DNA of 64,000 bases from Lasiodiplodia sp. COLG20 (lineage: Eukaryota; Ascomycota; Dothideomycetes; Botryosphaeriales; Botryosphaeriaceae), in contig VNWV01000004.1 of the NCBI GenBank assembly GCA_009801085.1, positions 3,100,001-3,164,000 on the forward strand. The letters are read 5' to 3'. The position numbers and the translations under genes were made by a program. Below, one piece after another: positions 9,012 to 19,662 of the stretch. The notes under the pieces are model-generated. The model saw only the letters and a list, made by a program, of their open reading frames with translations, was not told the DNA's origin and ran no database searches. How positions within the stretch are numbered: position 1 is the first letter of the stretch; the number at the start of each line of letters is the position of its first letter.

Positions 9012-12000
9012 GAGGGGCTGCGGTTGTGCGGCTTGCTGGGGGAGGCAGAGCTGACGTCTGTTCTCTTCGCGGATCCGGGGAGCTGCGTAGCGCGGCACCG
9101 AAGCGAGCGGGAGCGCTTGCCTTCGGGCCCATGAAACGCGCGGGATCACGTGATTGTTTGACCCCTCCTTGACAGGACGGGACGGGACTGCCAGGCACCT
9201 CCCCAGCGGGCTGGGAAGGAGCAACGCTCGCGGGCTGTGGCCCACTCTCGCAGCAGCGCTCTCCTCTCTCTGCGGCCTCTCCTTTTCTCCACCTCCCGAG
9301 CCCGCCCCCAGAGCTGCACCGTCACTCGATCTCTCCCGAAGCAACGTGCGTCGATCGCTGCAGGAAATTCGATGCTCATAAGCAACAGTGCCAGCGCATC
9401 AGTGCAATATTGCGTGCGTGCGTGCCGGTCTTTGATGAAGACTCGGCGCGCGGCAAAGCGCCCGTCCCTCCCGGTGGACTGAGAGACGGAGCTGGAAACT
9501 CAGAGTTGAGAAGGTCCTTGGTCACGTCTCTGCCGGCGTGTATCAGCAATCTGATGACGTTGGGCATCAAGCGCTGGTCAGCCTGCCGTCTCTCGCGGAG
9601 GAAGATCCGGTCTTGGCAATTTCCCGCTCGCCGTCGCTCACTTCCCCCTTCGCACAACCACAAATTCTGTTGACTCGCGCGGAACAGGGACGACCGTCCG
9701 TGAAACTGAATCAGCGCTGCAGGACCATCCTCGTCGGACTCCTGTAGATCGCAAGACACGACACCAAACTTTGCATCGTCCGTCGCCGGCGGACGTGCAA
9801 ATCGAGCAAAGGCCGTCTGGAATTCATTGCCGTTTTATGACAGCCAGCTAGCCGTCCTACCAGCGGTATTGCGCGATTGGGCTATGATCAACGGCCCGTC
9901 GAGGGTTTGTGTGGCACCTTCAGGAACGCTTCCAGAAAGCTTACGGCTCGCGGGATGCTCTACCCGCCTACCCGCCACGCGCCCTCCACCAAAGAGAGGC
10001 CAGCGATTGCTGCCGCCACCCGTCGGTCCCTCGCGGTCGTCAACACCAAGCCGATAGTGCGACACAGAGACCGCGGATCCCTCATAGCCTCAATTCCGTG
10101 GTGCAACTCATCATTCCGTCTAGCTCTACCTCTGGTCACGGCTCTCTGACAACTTTACTGCTTAGCTCATGCTCCGACCATGGGTCTCTGTACAGAGATA
10201 TGCTGGTAACAAAGCCGCCGGGATGATTTGTCGGCTCTCCAACCCTGGCCACTCCGGCGCTCGCGGATGAGTTCCCTGCCAGCCGCGCGCCATTACGTCC
10301 GCGAAAATGGGTCCGTGGTTCCTGCCATCAAACCACCTGCTGGAGCCTTCTGGAGGTCGAAACGGAGCTCTCGTGAGAACTGGTGAGAGTTTCACTGCCA
10401 GACTGACCGGTATATGCCGTGTAACTGTGACGAAAAGGGTGAGTGGTCGGCGTATATGGTCTTCTCAGCCTGGCTGTTACCCGCCGGTGAGGGTGCTGGC
10501 GGGACGGTCCTGGGTTGCCTTGCTGAGAGGGGATCATCGAGCTTCGCCTGGCGATCGGTCCCCCTGGAGCAAGGAATTACCATACAGCGTGGTACTACGT
10601 ACGTGATGTGTAGTTTTCATACGGACGAAGAGGCCATGGAAGGCTAATCAAAAGGGCATGATCACCACAGGGTCCTTGAAATGCCGCATGGCATGGAAGA
10701 GAATTGCAACTGGCCGTGCGCTGCGCGTGCTGAGACGCATGTGGCCGCAGCTCTGGCAAGGCGGCCATGTTGCCGGGATGACAGCGGTTGCAACTCGCTT
10801 TAGAAACGAGTCGAAGGGGCTGTAGCCGAGGGCGCAGCAGGCTGACGTCGGATTGCTTTTTGCGCTTTGACACGTCAATTGGCCCTAAACGAGGCGCCGG
10901 TGGCCGGCAGTGTGACAGGCGCAATCCTGGCGCACATGGCGGCGCACGCTAATCTCTCACCGACCCGCGCCCTCCCGCTGCTCGACCACTTCTTAACTGC
11001 GGCGCCTCCCTCAGCCAATACGGCGGCACTCGCATCCTGCATCATCCTTGCAGCGCACACGTTGGCCCCACCGCCGCATGACCAGCGCACAGTGCGTCCC
11101 AGCTCCCTGCTCACCTGTTGCGCGCCTTTTTTACTCTCTGCGCCCCCGCCTACCGCTCGTCTGATTCCCTCCTCACTTCTTCTCACTTTTCTCACCTGCA
11201 ACTCCGCTTTTGCGCGCTGCACTCCGCAAGCCCTGCAAAAACGTCAATTCTGCCCACCAAGGAGCAAGAAAAAGATCAATTTCTCAAAAACAGAAAGATT
11301 GGATCAAGCAGCGAGCGCCATCGCCTGCTTTTCTCATGATGCAACATCGCAGCCGCGAACGAGGAGCCCTCACCAGGTACTTCCCAGCCGGTCCCTCTCC
11401 CAGCACTTTGTTTTTCTCCAGCAATGGAATCGCACCATGTTGTACAAAATAATGTTTTAGTGTTTTGCTTTCTTCATTGCCATCAAGGTTTGTATTGCCG
11501 CACAGGGAATTTCAGCCGGAACCACTCCCATGGAAGGATCCCACCCGGGAAAATTGGCCTTTTTTACTGCCGGACTGGATTTTGCTTGGCCATTGGATTT
11601 CTTTCTGTTCATTCCAGGATTTTTGCCCGGATTGTATCCTCGCTTAAGCGTCGCATGACGTCAGAAGCGCACTGTCCGCCAACTACTGGCCATCGATGGG
11701 CAAGTCTTGTCCTCGATTCGACCTTGGCTCGTTGAGCATACTCGACAAACACAAAGCACAAATGAAGTGTCTCTGTGGATTGATGCCGCTGGCAATTCTC
11801 GACAAACCCAGGACTAGCCGGAGTTTCTTGTGGACCGTGCCCGGACATTCCCCATGGATTTCTCTGCCAAGGATCGTAGGCGTAATCGACACGCGTTCTG
11901 GCCTGTCTGGTAACGATCGACCGTCCCTGCGCTTGAGCGGGGGTCATCGGATTACTTCGACGCGGACGACAATAACATCTACAATGGGGACGCAGTCCCG

Positions 12001-12417
12001 AAGATGTCATGACATAATCTGCACCCGCAGAAGGATTCACTCTTGATGGTCACCTCCTGGATGCTCTCCTTTTTCGGATTTCTTTTCAGTACTCAGTCTT
12101 TTTCCATTACGGCCACGTTACCAGGATTTTGCCACGGATGCCACACGTTTGGACAGGCCAGCTGGGCCTCATTAGTACGTACCGACAGGCTAATGATGCC
12201 TTCTCATACACCCACCTCAACGCCGCTGCTCGAGTGTAAACTAACTTCTTGCGTGCTAATCAAAGACTTTGCCTGATGTGAAAGATCACAACTTGCCCAA
12301 TGCGACTGGTTCTTTTTCTGGAATGCCTTGATCTAACGGACTCGTTCGCTTCACATGCTGTTTCACTCCGGATGACCTGGTGCTTACGCCCATGGACCTC
12401 ATTTTCTTTACGTTCAG
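9012..12417. other. Long divergent intergenic region / transcription-factor leader
   Basis: This 3.4-kb span lies between the USE1 start and the first supported exon of the C2H2 factor. The open frames inside (for example 10867-11460) are Pro/Ser/Arg-rich and show no coding signature. From about 11500 to 12420 the DNA is rich in repeated GGATTT/CCGGATT-like words and short upstream ATG frames, consistent with a long transcribed leader with introns. A possible 5' exon lies just after an intron whose acceptor is near 12264 (GCTAATCAAAG) and reads TLPDVKDHNLPNAT, but it could not be linked confidently. Confidence 0.4.
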
Positions 12418-14386
12418 GCCACCTCCTGGGATGTCGACTTACCGGATATGGTTCATTTGCTTAATCTCTCTGACTGGTCTGTGCTCGATCCTCCTATACC
12501 TCAATCCATGACTTTGCTAATACCGAACGCAGGCTCCAACGGATCTCGGCATACTAACATGGCAATTTTGTGTTTTCCGCTTGCTTTGCTTTTCGCACCT
12601 CATCGTCTTTATTCGTAATTCCCTTTTGCACGCACTAACATCCCCTGCCAGTGAATTTTCCGAGTGCGACTCTGCTCCCGGAGACTTTTCTTTGCCTGCC
12701 CCAGTGGACGTTGCTCTGTGGACACAATCAGTGTCGGGAACTCCCTACACTGGAAGCGATCTGTTTTCCTTTGGCCAGGAGGACCTGTCCAGCATGGCCC
12801 GGAACTTCCTTCACTTCCCCAAGGATGATGAAGCATCAATCTCGTCCTCCATGGATGACAGCGCGTACATGAGCCAGCCTGACACTGGCAGACGCGGCAA
12901 GAACGAGAACTACCACATGCCCCAGGACACTAGGACCCAGATCATGGAGCCTCTCTCGCACATCTACTCGCCCACCCTGAGCGTGCAGAGCCACGGAACC
13001 TTCACTGGATCTCAGCCCGACATGAGCAACATCATGTTGCCTTCCACTGCCGGATCGGACGCCGACTTCACTAACTTCAACAACGCACAGGTCGCATCGC
13101 CGACCGACTTCACCTTCAGGGCACCCATGCAGAGCCACACCTGGGGCACCGAGTCCCAGAGCTACAGCGCCCCTTTCGCGTCTGGCTCCATTGATGCTCC
13201 TGCTACCTTCCTGCACCGTCAGAACAGCTACCCCAGCCGTGCCGTCTCGCAGCCGTTCTTCGCTCAATACCCGGCGTACGGCATTGACAGCATGATCAGC
13301 AACACCCAGAGCGTGCCTGAGCAAAGGAGGGTACGATCTCCGTTTGACCGTGTCCGTGCTACGGCAAGGCCGGCTGACGTTCAGCGTCCCACTCTGCAGC
13401 ACTCTGACTCCAAGCCCCGCTTTGAGGGTTCTGACATCCTTTCCCCTGCCTCCACCGTCATGACTTCGCAGTTCCCCGTTTTCCACGGTGGTTCCGAGTA
13501 CGGCGAGGAGCCGAGCTTCATGTCCATGGCTGGGTTAGTACACCGACGTGTCCTTACATCTATGTCCGCTGACGATTTTATCAGCTCCGACAGCATGATG
13601 GAGTCGGCGACTGTTCAGCCATCGGCTATGAGCAACGCTGATATCGACGAGGAGGAGGCCGAGCACGATGCTGCTCGCAAGTCCAGCGAGGAGGCCGAGG
13701 TCAAGTTGGCCCGTACTCACCCCCTCTACTCGGCACAGCCGCAGGCAGATGATATGTACCACTGCCCCTTCGAGGGTCAGGCCAACTGCCAGCACAAGGC
13801 CACGAAGCTCAAGTGCAACTACGACAAGTACGTTGACTCGCACTTGAAGCCCTTCCGCTGCAAGAACGCGAACTGCATCAACGTCGAGTTCTCTTCCACT
13901 GCCTGCCTCCTCCGCCACGAGCGCGAGGCTCACGGCATGCACGGCCACGGCTCCAAGCCCCATCTCTGCGCCTACCCTGACTGCGAGCGTGCCATCCCCG
14001 GCAACGGTTTCCCGCGTCGCTACAACCTGTACGACCACATGAAGCGCGTTCACGACTACACCAGCCCCTCTTCCCAGACTGAGCCTAGCTCTCCTCACGG
14101 CCAGTCTGCTAAGCGTTCCACCAGCCGCAAGCGCAAGGCGACTGGTGCCGTTGAGCAGCCTGAGAAGCGCCAGAGGACTGCTGCCCAGATCAAGCAGGCC
14201 AACACTGCTCGCCAGAGGGACCAGGAGAAGGAGCGCCTCCGCCAGGCCTGGGCCGAGCGCATGGCTGTCCTGCAGCAGCGCCTTCGCACCCTTAACGAGC
14301 CCAAGGACGCTGAGGGTCACCAGCAGATCATCGAGGACGCTACGGCGCTCCAGAAGATCGTCGCCCAGCTCACCGAGATGGGCTGA
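12418..14386 (+). CDS. C2H2 zinc-finger transcription factor, N-terminus uncertain
   Basis: Three exons are supported: 12418-12569, 12652-13533 and 13585-14386. The first carries an acidic-hydrophobic segment (WDVDLPDMVHLLNLSDW) that could be an activation motif; its own start codon lies in an upstream exon not resolved here. The middle part is Ser/Thr/Gln-rich and disordered. Zinc-binding clusters occur in the last 250 residues: YHCPFEGQANCQH, FRCKNANCINVEF...LLRHEREAH and HLCAYPDCERAI...YNLYDHMKRVH. A basic KRSTSRKRKATG patch follows as a nuclear signal, then a Gln/Arg-rich helix. The 51-nt intron 13534-13584 (GTTAGT...ATCAG) is a multiple of three, so retention would not shift the frame. 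This is a fungal-type C2H2 regulator; its targets are unknown. Confidence 0.8.
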
Positions 14387-15586
14387 ATGAACAACTCGTC
14401 CCAACACTTTCAGGATTCGTAAGCTCATTGTAACCCCACATCCCTCTACCGATTTGATCTGACTGGTTAAGCAGTATTCATCACACCACTTGTTCCTAGG
14501 ATTTCCGGATACATTCCCAGGACCGCATGGATTCACTCCATGCACTTTTATTGATTGAGCCTACTGCCCAAAGGATATGGCCACATTTCCGCCGGACACC
14601 GTACTAAGGATTTGACCGCAAGGATGATTCCGCCCCAAGGACTTGCATTTCAGAGGCCACTTCCCCGGATGGACAACCCATTTCCAGTAGGCGCTTCACT
14701 TCAACAACAACACTCCGTATCAGGTTCGCGATAGCCCCGCCGGGGTTTCGACGGATCGGCAGCCAATGGACCCACTGAGGATTGCGCCGCGGATTTTTTT
14801 TATAGACTTGCCTTTAGAGAACTGTGATTGTGGAGGGGTGCAGGAGTGCAGAGATGGGTAACCCACGACATTGCTGCGCGCAGCTTGTCGCGGCCATCTC
14901 AGCGGCACTGGCGGAGGGGTAGTGATTAGCTAATAGACTGATTCGGAGTTGATAGTTGGCTTTTTGTTAGCGATGAGTTTCCTTTGTCGAGTATGTCTTG
15001 ATTTGAAAAGAAAAAAGTAACAGTAACGCGAAGAATTGAAGAACTACTTAGAAACATTGAGGGTCTGATGGTGAAACTTGGTGATTTGTTGGGGAAGAGT
15101 ACCTGCGGACGAGCGGGGTGTGGTGTTGCGGGGCTTTGGGCAGCCACAGCGTCACATGCGGCGAAACCGTCGGCGGTCGGTCACGTCAGCGAAAGTTAAT
15201 GGCCGATCGCAACGTGGGCTTTTGAACAAGCGAGCGGAGAGATTGATGTGTCCATCAGGGCGTCTCACGGCCGTAGCTCTCACGCTTTCACAAGCCCGCC
15301 TATCGAATGTGGCCTTGCGCACGGATGGCGTCGACGGAACGGCCAAGATCCGAGTCCCCCACGAGCCCAGATCTGCCGCAGTCACATAATCACCCAGGGC
15401 AGCATTGGCCGTGAACCATCCAAAACAGCAAGCGCCTCGCCCCAATACCGGAGCCTCGCCCTGGATTAGTTATCGCGTTCGGCTGTTGCTGATCAGAATA
15501 TTTGATATTCGTGCCCAGGGGGTTCAGCTGGAGTGAGGTGATCAGAACGCCTGTTCGCACGCGTCCCGACTTCGAATTGGTCCCGT
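14387..15586. other. Intergenic region
   Basis: The first ~320 nt repeat GGATT/CCGGAT-like words as in the leader of the factor gene and are probably its 3' UTR. No gene is supported in the rest, which is the glutathione peroxidase promoter. Confidence 0.4.
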
Positions 15587-16801
15587 ATGCCGGCGCTATC
15601 GCGACTCATTTCTCGTCCGACGGCGGCGGCGTCGGCGGGGCAATTGCCTATAGGTACCACCGGTGCTGCTTCTGCTACAAAAGCCGCCGCTGCCCGTCGA
15701 ACGTTCTTCTCTATTGCACCGCCGACCCCGCGATTGCCGACTGCCGCCACCGCTCTGAGGTCATACCCCGCCGTCATCGCCACACCACCACCGTCAACAA
15801 CAACACACTCTCTCTTCCACACCTCAACCACCAAAATGTCGTCCGCTACGAGCTTCTACGACTTCAAGCCCGCTGACAGTAAGTTCCCTCTTTCCAGTGT
15901 ATTCTGTATTCTTTTCTCGCACCAGCAGCGCGCGCTGTCGGCTGCTCATCCGACCTGCCGACATTTGCCTGCACGCTCTCTTCACACTGTCTTGGTTCGC
16001 TCTTGGACGCTGCGTGCAGCGTCTCAGACAACTACTCGTGGCATGGCACGCTGGCAGCATGACGCTGCGATGCGGCTGAGACCCAAGCTCTTGATCGCCC
16101 TCCCACCTCAAAGCACGAGGCTGTGTGCGACGATCTGATCCTGTTCTCGCCTGCCCGCCACCGAGATCACGATCAGCGCCACGGGCAGTCCACGAACCTT
16201 TGCACCCCCACATACCACAGATTCCTTGCGCAGCCCTCAAAGCCCCGCAAGCATCGTCCTACACCCCCCAAGCACACAACGGTCGAAGAAGGCGACTGGA
16301 AACACAAAAACGGAACCACTGCTGACACAAAGCCTCACAGAGAAGGGCAACGCGTACGACCTCGCCTCGCTCAAGGGCAAGGTCGTGCTGGTCGTCAACA
16401 CGGCGAGCAAGTGCGGCTTCACGCCCCAATTCGGCGGCCTCGAGGCGCTGTACAAGGACGTCAAGGGCGCGCACCCGGACGACTTCGTCATCCTCGGCTT
16501 CCCCTGCAACCAGTTCGGCAGCCAGGATCCCGGTTCCAACGACGAGATCCAGTCCTTCTGCCAGGTCAACTACGGCGTCTCGTTCCCCGTGCTCGGCAAG
16601 GTCGACGTCAACGGCGACAAGGCGGACCCCGTGTGGGAGTGGATGAAGACCGAGAAGCCCGGCCTCATGGGCCTGAAGCGCGTCAAGTGGAACTTTGAGA
16701 AGTTCCTCATCGGCAAGGACGGCCAGGTCAAGGGCCGCTGGGCCAGCACCACCAAGCCCGAGAGCTTGAAGGAGGCCATCGAGAAGGAGTTGGCTGCTTG
16801 A
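15587..16801 (+). CDS. Glutathione peroxidase-like thiol peroxidase (Hyr1/Gpx3 type), with alternative starts
   Basis: Exon 1 ends at 15878 and exon 2 is 16341-16801, joined across a 462-nt intron (GTAAGT donor, GCTGAC branch, CACAG acceptor). The ATG at 15836 (CAAAATG) gives 167 aa, the normal family length, starting MSSATSFYDFKPADKKGN. The peroxidatic Cys is at ~39 (NTASKCGFTPQ), FPCNQFG is at 68-74, a second Cys at ~88 (QSFCQVNYG) is the likely resolving Cys, and KWNFEKFL holds the catalytic Trp/Asn. The protein reduces H2O2 and lipid peroxides with thioredoxin. An in-frame ATG at 15587 adds 83 residues rich in Arg/Ser/Ala/Thr and poor in acidic residues (ARRTFFSIAPP), which resembles a mitochondrial presequence, so dual targeting is possible. 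The start is therefore open; the peroxidase assignment is firm. Confidence 0.9.
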
Positions 16802-16981
16802 TTTTCTTCCATGTCAGGAGGGGTTGAGGGTAACGAAACATTTTTGATATCCAGGCGTGTTAACTCAAGGGAAAATTGAAGGACTATTACAACATTAAAC
16901 TGCATGCTCTGATATCTTGTGATGGTTGATCATGATTCGTCGTTTCTAATTAATTTCTCTTTTATCCTTTACATTCTAAGC

Positions 16982-18298
16982 CTAATCGAAAGGCACTCTC
17001 CTCAAGCCGTCATTTCCCATCCTCTTCTTCATCTCCTGCATCGCACCAACGCTGCTCGGCACCTTGATTCCACAGCAGTCGTCCCAGCTGTTGGGGTTGT
17101 GCTTGTGCTTCCTGCCGTCCTTCATGACTATTATGTTGCCATCCTCGTCCGGCTCGCCCTCAATCTCGTACCCCAGCAGCTCCTCGTCGCTCATCTCGTC
17201 AACGGCGGGTATCAAGCTACCGAACAGGAAGTGCTGCATGACGGGCAGCTTTCCGAGCACCTCGCCGACGAACATCTTGCGCATGCCGCCCTCGATCTTC
17301 TGCCAGTTGCGGGCGGCGCTGATGTCGTCGAGCATGGGGCTGTGCCAGCGCAGCCCTTCGACGTTCTTGACGCTGTTGACGAAGGCGACCTGGTCGAGGT
17401 AGAGGTAGTCGGGGGCGCACTCCTCGAGCACGAGCGTCGAGTGGATCGACTTGGGGCGGATGTAGCGGTGGTGCAGCAGCTGCGCGGCGCCGAAGAGGAA
17501 GGGCAGGAACTGGTAGTCGTCCAGGCCCCACACGCCGTGCGAGCCCGCCGGCTCCAGGTAGTACGTCATCTGCACGCCGCGCATCAGGCGCAGGTACTTG
17601 GGGAAGACGCGCAGCACGACCTGCGGGAAGGCGCTGCGCGGCAGCAGCGAGAGCTGGTACAGGCAGAGCAGCCAGCAGAAGAAGTTGAGCTCGTGGCCCG
17701 AGCCGTAGTCGATGCGCGACGCGTTGCCGAAGCTGTTGGCCAGGTACGCAGACAGCTCCGTCACCGCCGCCGCGTTCTTGACGCCCAGCCGGTCGTGCCA
17801 TGCCGTCTGCTCCGCCGTCACTTCGTCGACGAAGGTGCGGAATGCCGGGTTGCCGAAGCGCGAGCCCGTGTCTTCGGCCGGGCACCGCGCCAGCACCGCC
17901 TCCGTCCGCTCGAGGATGTCGAGGATCGCGGCGATCGTCGGGTGCGACGGCTCGTCGGCGATGGCTTTTATGGGCGTGTCCTGCACGCTGTCCGTCAGGG
18001 TGAAGATGAAGGCTTGGAGGAGCGTGTAGGTCGGCGATGACTTGAAGAGCTCGTGGTCGCGCGGCGAGAGGATGCGGCGGCGTGGCTTGCGGAAGGTCCA
18101 GCTGGTGCCGTCGCCATTGTTATCGCTGCTGGCGGTGGCGGCGCTCGCGGAGGTGGTCGGCGGAGGCAGCGAAGGCGTTTCGGGTGCGGGTATGGGTGAT
18201 TCTGGCGCTTGCGTGGAGGGTTTGCGCGGCGTGAGGCGAGGGAGCTTGTCTGAGAGGTCAGGGGGGTTGGTTGGAGCTTTTTCGCCTATCGATGTCAT
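16982..18298 (-). CDS. PP2A phosphatase activator (PTPA/RRD family), 438 aa
   Basis: A single uninterrupted exon. After a Pro/Ser-rich disordered N-terminus (~70 residues) comes the PTPA fold: ILSPRDHELFKSSPTY, IDYGSGHELNFFCWL, YLEPAGSHGVWGLDDYQFLP and YIRPKSIHSTLVLEE, all signature blocks of the family. These proteins are peptidyl-prolyl isomerases that help load metal and activate the catalytic subunit of protein phosphatase 2A in cytosol and nucleus. Fungi have two paralogues (Rrd1, Rrd2); which one this is was not settled, although the C-terminal DDCCGIKVPSSVG extension is distinctive. It is convergent with the glutathione peroxidase gene, with only 180 nt between the stop codons. Confidence 0.92.
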   Translation of the reverse strand: MTSIGEKAPTNPPDLSDKLPRLTPRKPSTQAPESPIPAPETPSLPPPTTSASAATASSDNNGDGTSWTFRKPRRRILSPRDHELFKSSPTYTLLQAFIFTLTDSVQDTPIKAIADEPSHPTIAAILDILERTEAVLARCPAEDTGSRFGNPAFRTFVDEVTAEQTAWHDRLGVKNAAAVTELSAYLANSFGNASRIDYGSGHELNFFCWLLCLYQLSLLPRSAFPQVVLRVFPKYLRLMRGVQMTYYLEPAGSHGVWGLDDYQFLPFLFGAAQLLHHRYIRPKSIHSTLVLEECAPDYLYLDQVAFVNSVKNVEGLRWHSPMLDDISAARNWQKIEGGMRKMFVGEVLGKLPVMQHFLFGSLIPAVDEMSDEELLGYEIEGEPDEDGNIIVMKDGRKHKHNPNSWDDCCGIKVPSSVGAMQEMKKRMGNDGLRRVPFD

Positions 18299-19662
18299 GG
18301 TGGGTGTTTCTTTGGGAGCTGTTGGATGGTGTGGGAGAGTTTGGTTGCGTCAATTCCTGGGCGCGGTGAAAGCGGCGGAGGGGCGCCGCCCGGCGATACG
18401 AGCTCATCGCGGAGTTTGGGCGGGGCAGTGGCCCTTCCGCATACAGACTAGCGTATCCAGTTGGTCTGATGATGCACTTGCTGTTCTTTTTATTTCTTTT
18501 CACTCGAACAGAGCTTTTCGATGCTTCGAATTTTACTTCTCCTTGTCATGAACTCTCGTGGACAAATACCGCGGGCTCATCGTATATTGTCAGTGGAAGC
18601 GATGGTTGACAGCGATCATGATTTCCTCGTGCCACTCTTGCTACTCTTGCTACTCGCGTTCTGACTCTATGTAATGTGATCTTCTATTAACTTCTGTAGG
18701 CTTGTCATTCTCATGGGAAACTTCGCGCTATGACGAGACAGAGTTGAACCTTGCTCATGCTGTTTGTCCCTCGGCGCGCAAGCACGGCAGTTGCAGGTGC
18801 TATTTTTATCCAGAGGATTGATGCATGTCCAGCGATAGGGTCCAGCCATCCAGGTCCATGTTGATCAATGCATCTTTGAGCGTCACCCTATCTAATATAT
18901 TCGAGAGGGTATGGTGCAATCTTACCACCCAAACCAGACGTAGGGAGGGACTCTATGCCCGACATTCCACACGAAAGTCATGGCAGAGTACTATGTGCAC
19001 CCAACAATGCCGCAGGTCAGCTTCGCTGTATTTTGCTAAGTCTGTGCCATAAATGTCAGTTTTACACGAAAAAGAGTACACTTCACCCTGCTTGTCGACG
19101 CAGGCATGTTGTAGCTGCTATTGAATACCCCAAAGTAATGTGATGAGTCCATTTGAGTGGGGGCGAATGTGCCCAGCTCGAAATATTGGGGCTTGCATGA
19201 TTAGCGCGCGAGAAGTCCTGTAGGATCTGATGGCGCTTAAGAGGCCAACAAAACCATTGGACACCAAGGTGGTGTTCGTATGTACTTCATGTGCATCATT
19301 CCGGCCTCTTGATCAGGCAACGCAATTGAAAATAATTTACTGTGCACACTTCTCCCTCCTACTCTTTCCCATTTACCGGTCCCACTGACGCTGCTCGCAG
19401 CCTCATCTCCATACCGATGGGCTGCACTCATGCCATTCGCCCACGAGTTGGACCTTACCGTGCGAGAGGTGCAGGCGTAACATGGCCGTTTAGCCTGTTT
19501 CGCCAACAGCGTTACGCCACAATCCTACCGCGCCTCTTGGAGCCGGTGCCGATGCAAGGGGCCGCGCTAATTGGGCTCCTGTAGAACATGAAACGGTATT
19601 TAAACAATTCTTCGCGGAGCTCCCACGGTCGTAGTGCGGACCCTTTCAAGGCAGCAATAACC
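18299..19662. other. Intergenic region
   Basis: Divergent spacer with no supported gene. A short run of TACTCTTGC-type words lies near 18635-18660. GC content falls compared with the flanking housekeeping genes. Confidence 0.4.

Noticed and set aside
10867..11460. 197-codon frame in the long intergenic region
   Set aside because: Low-complexity promoter-like DNA; no conserved motif and no splice context.
13535..14545. 336-codon minus-strand frame opposite the C2H2 factor
   Set aside because: Leu/Val-rich antisense shadow of the zinc-finger exon.
16919..18040. 373-codon plus-strand frame opposite PTPA
   Set aside because: Antisense to a firmly identified single-exon gene; composition typical of a GC-rich shadow.
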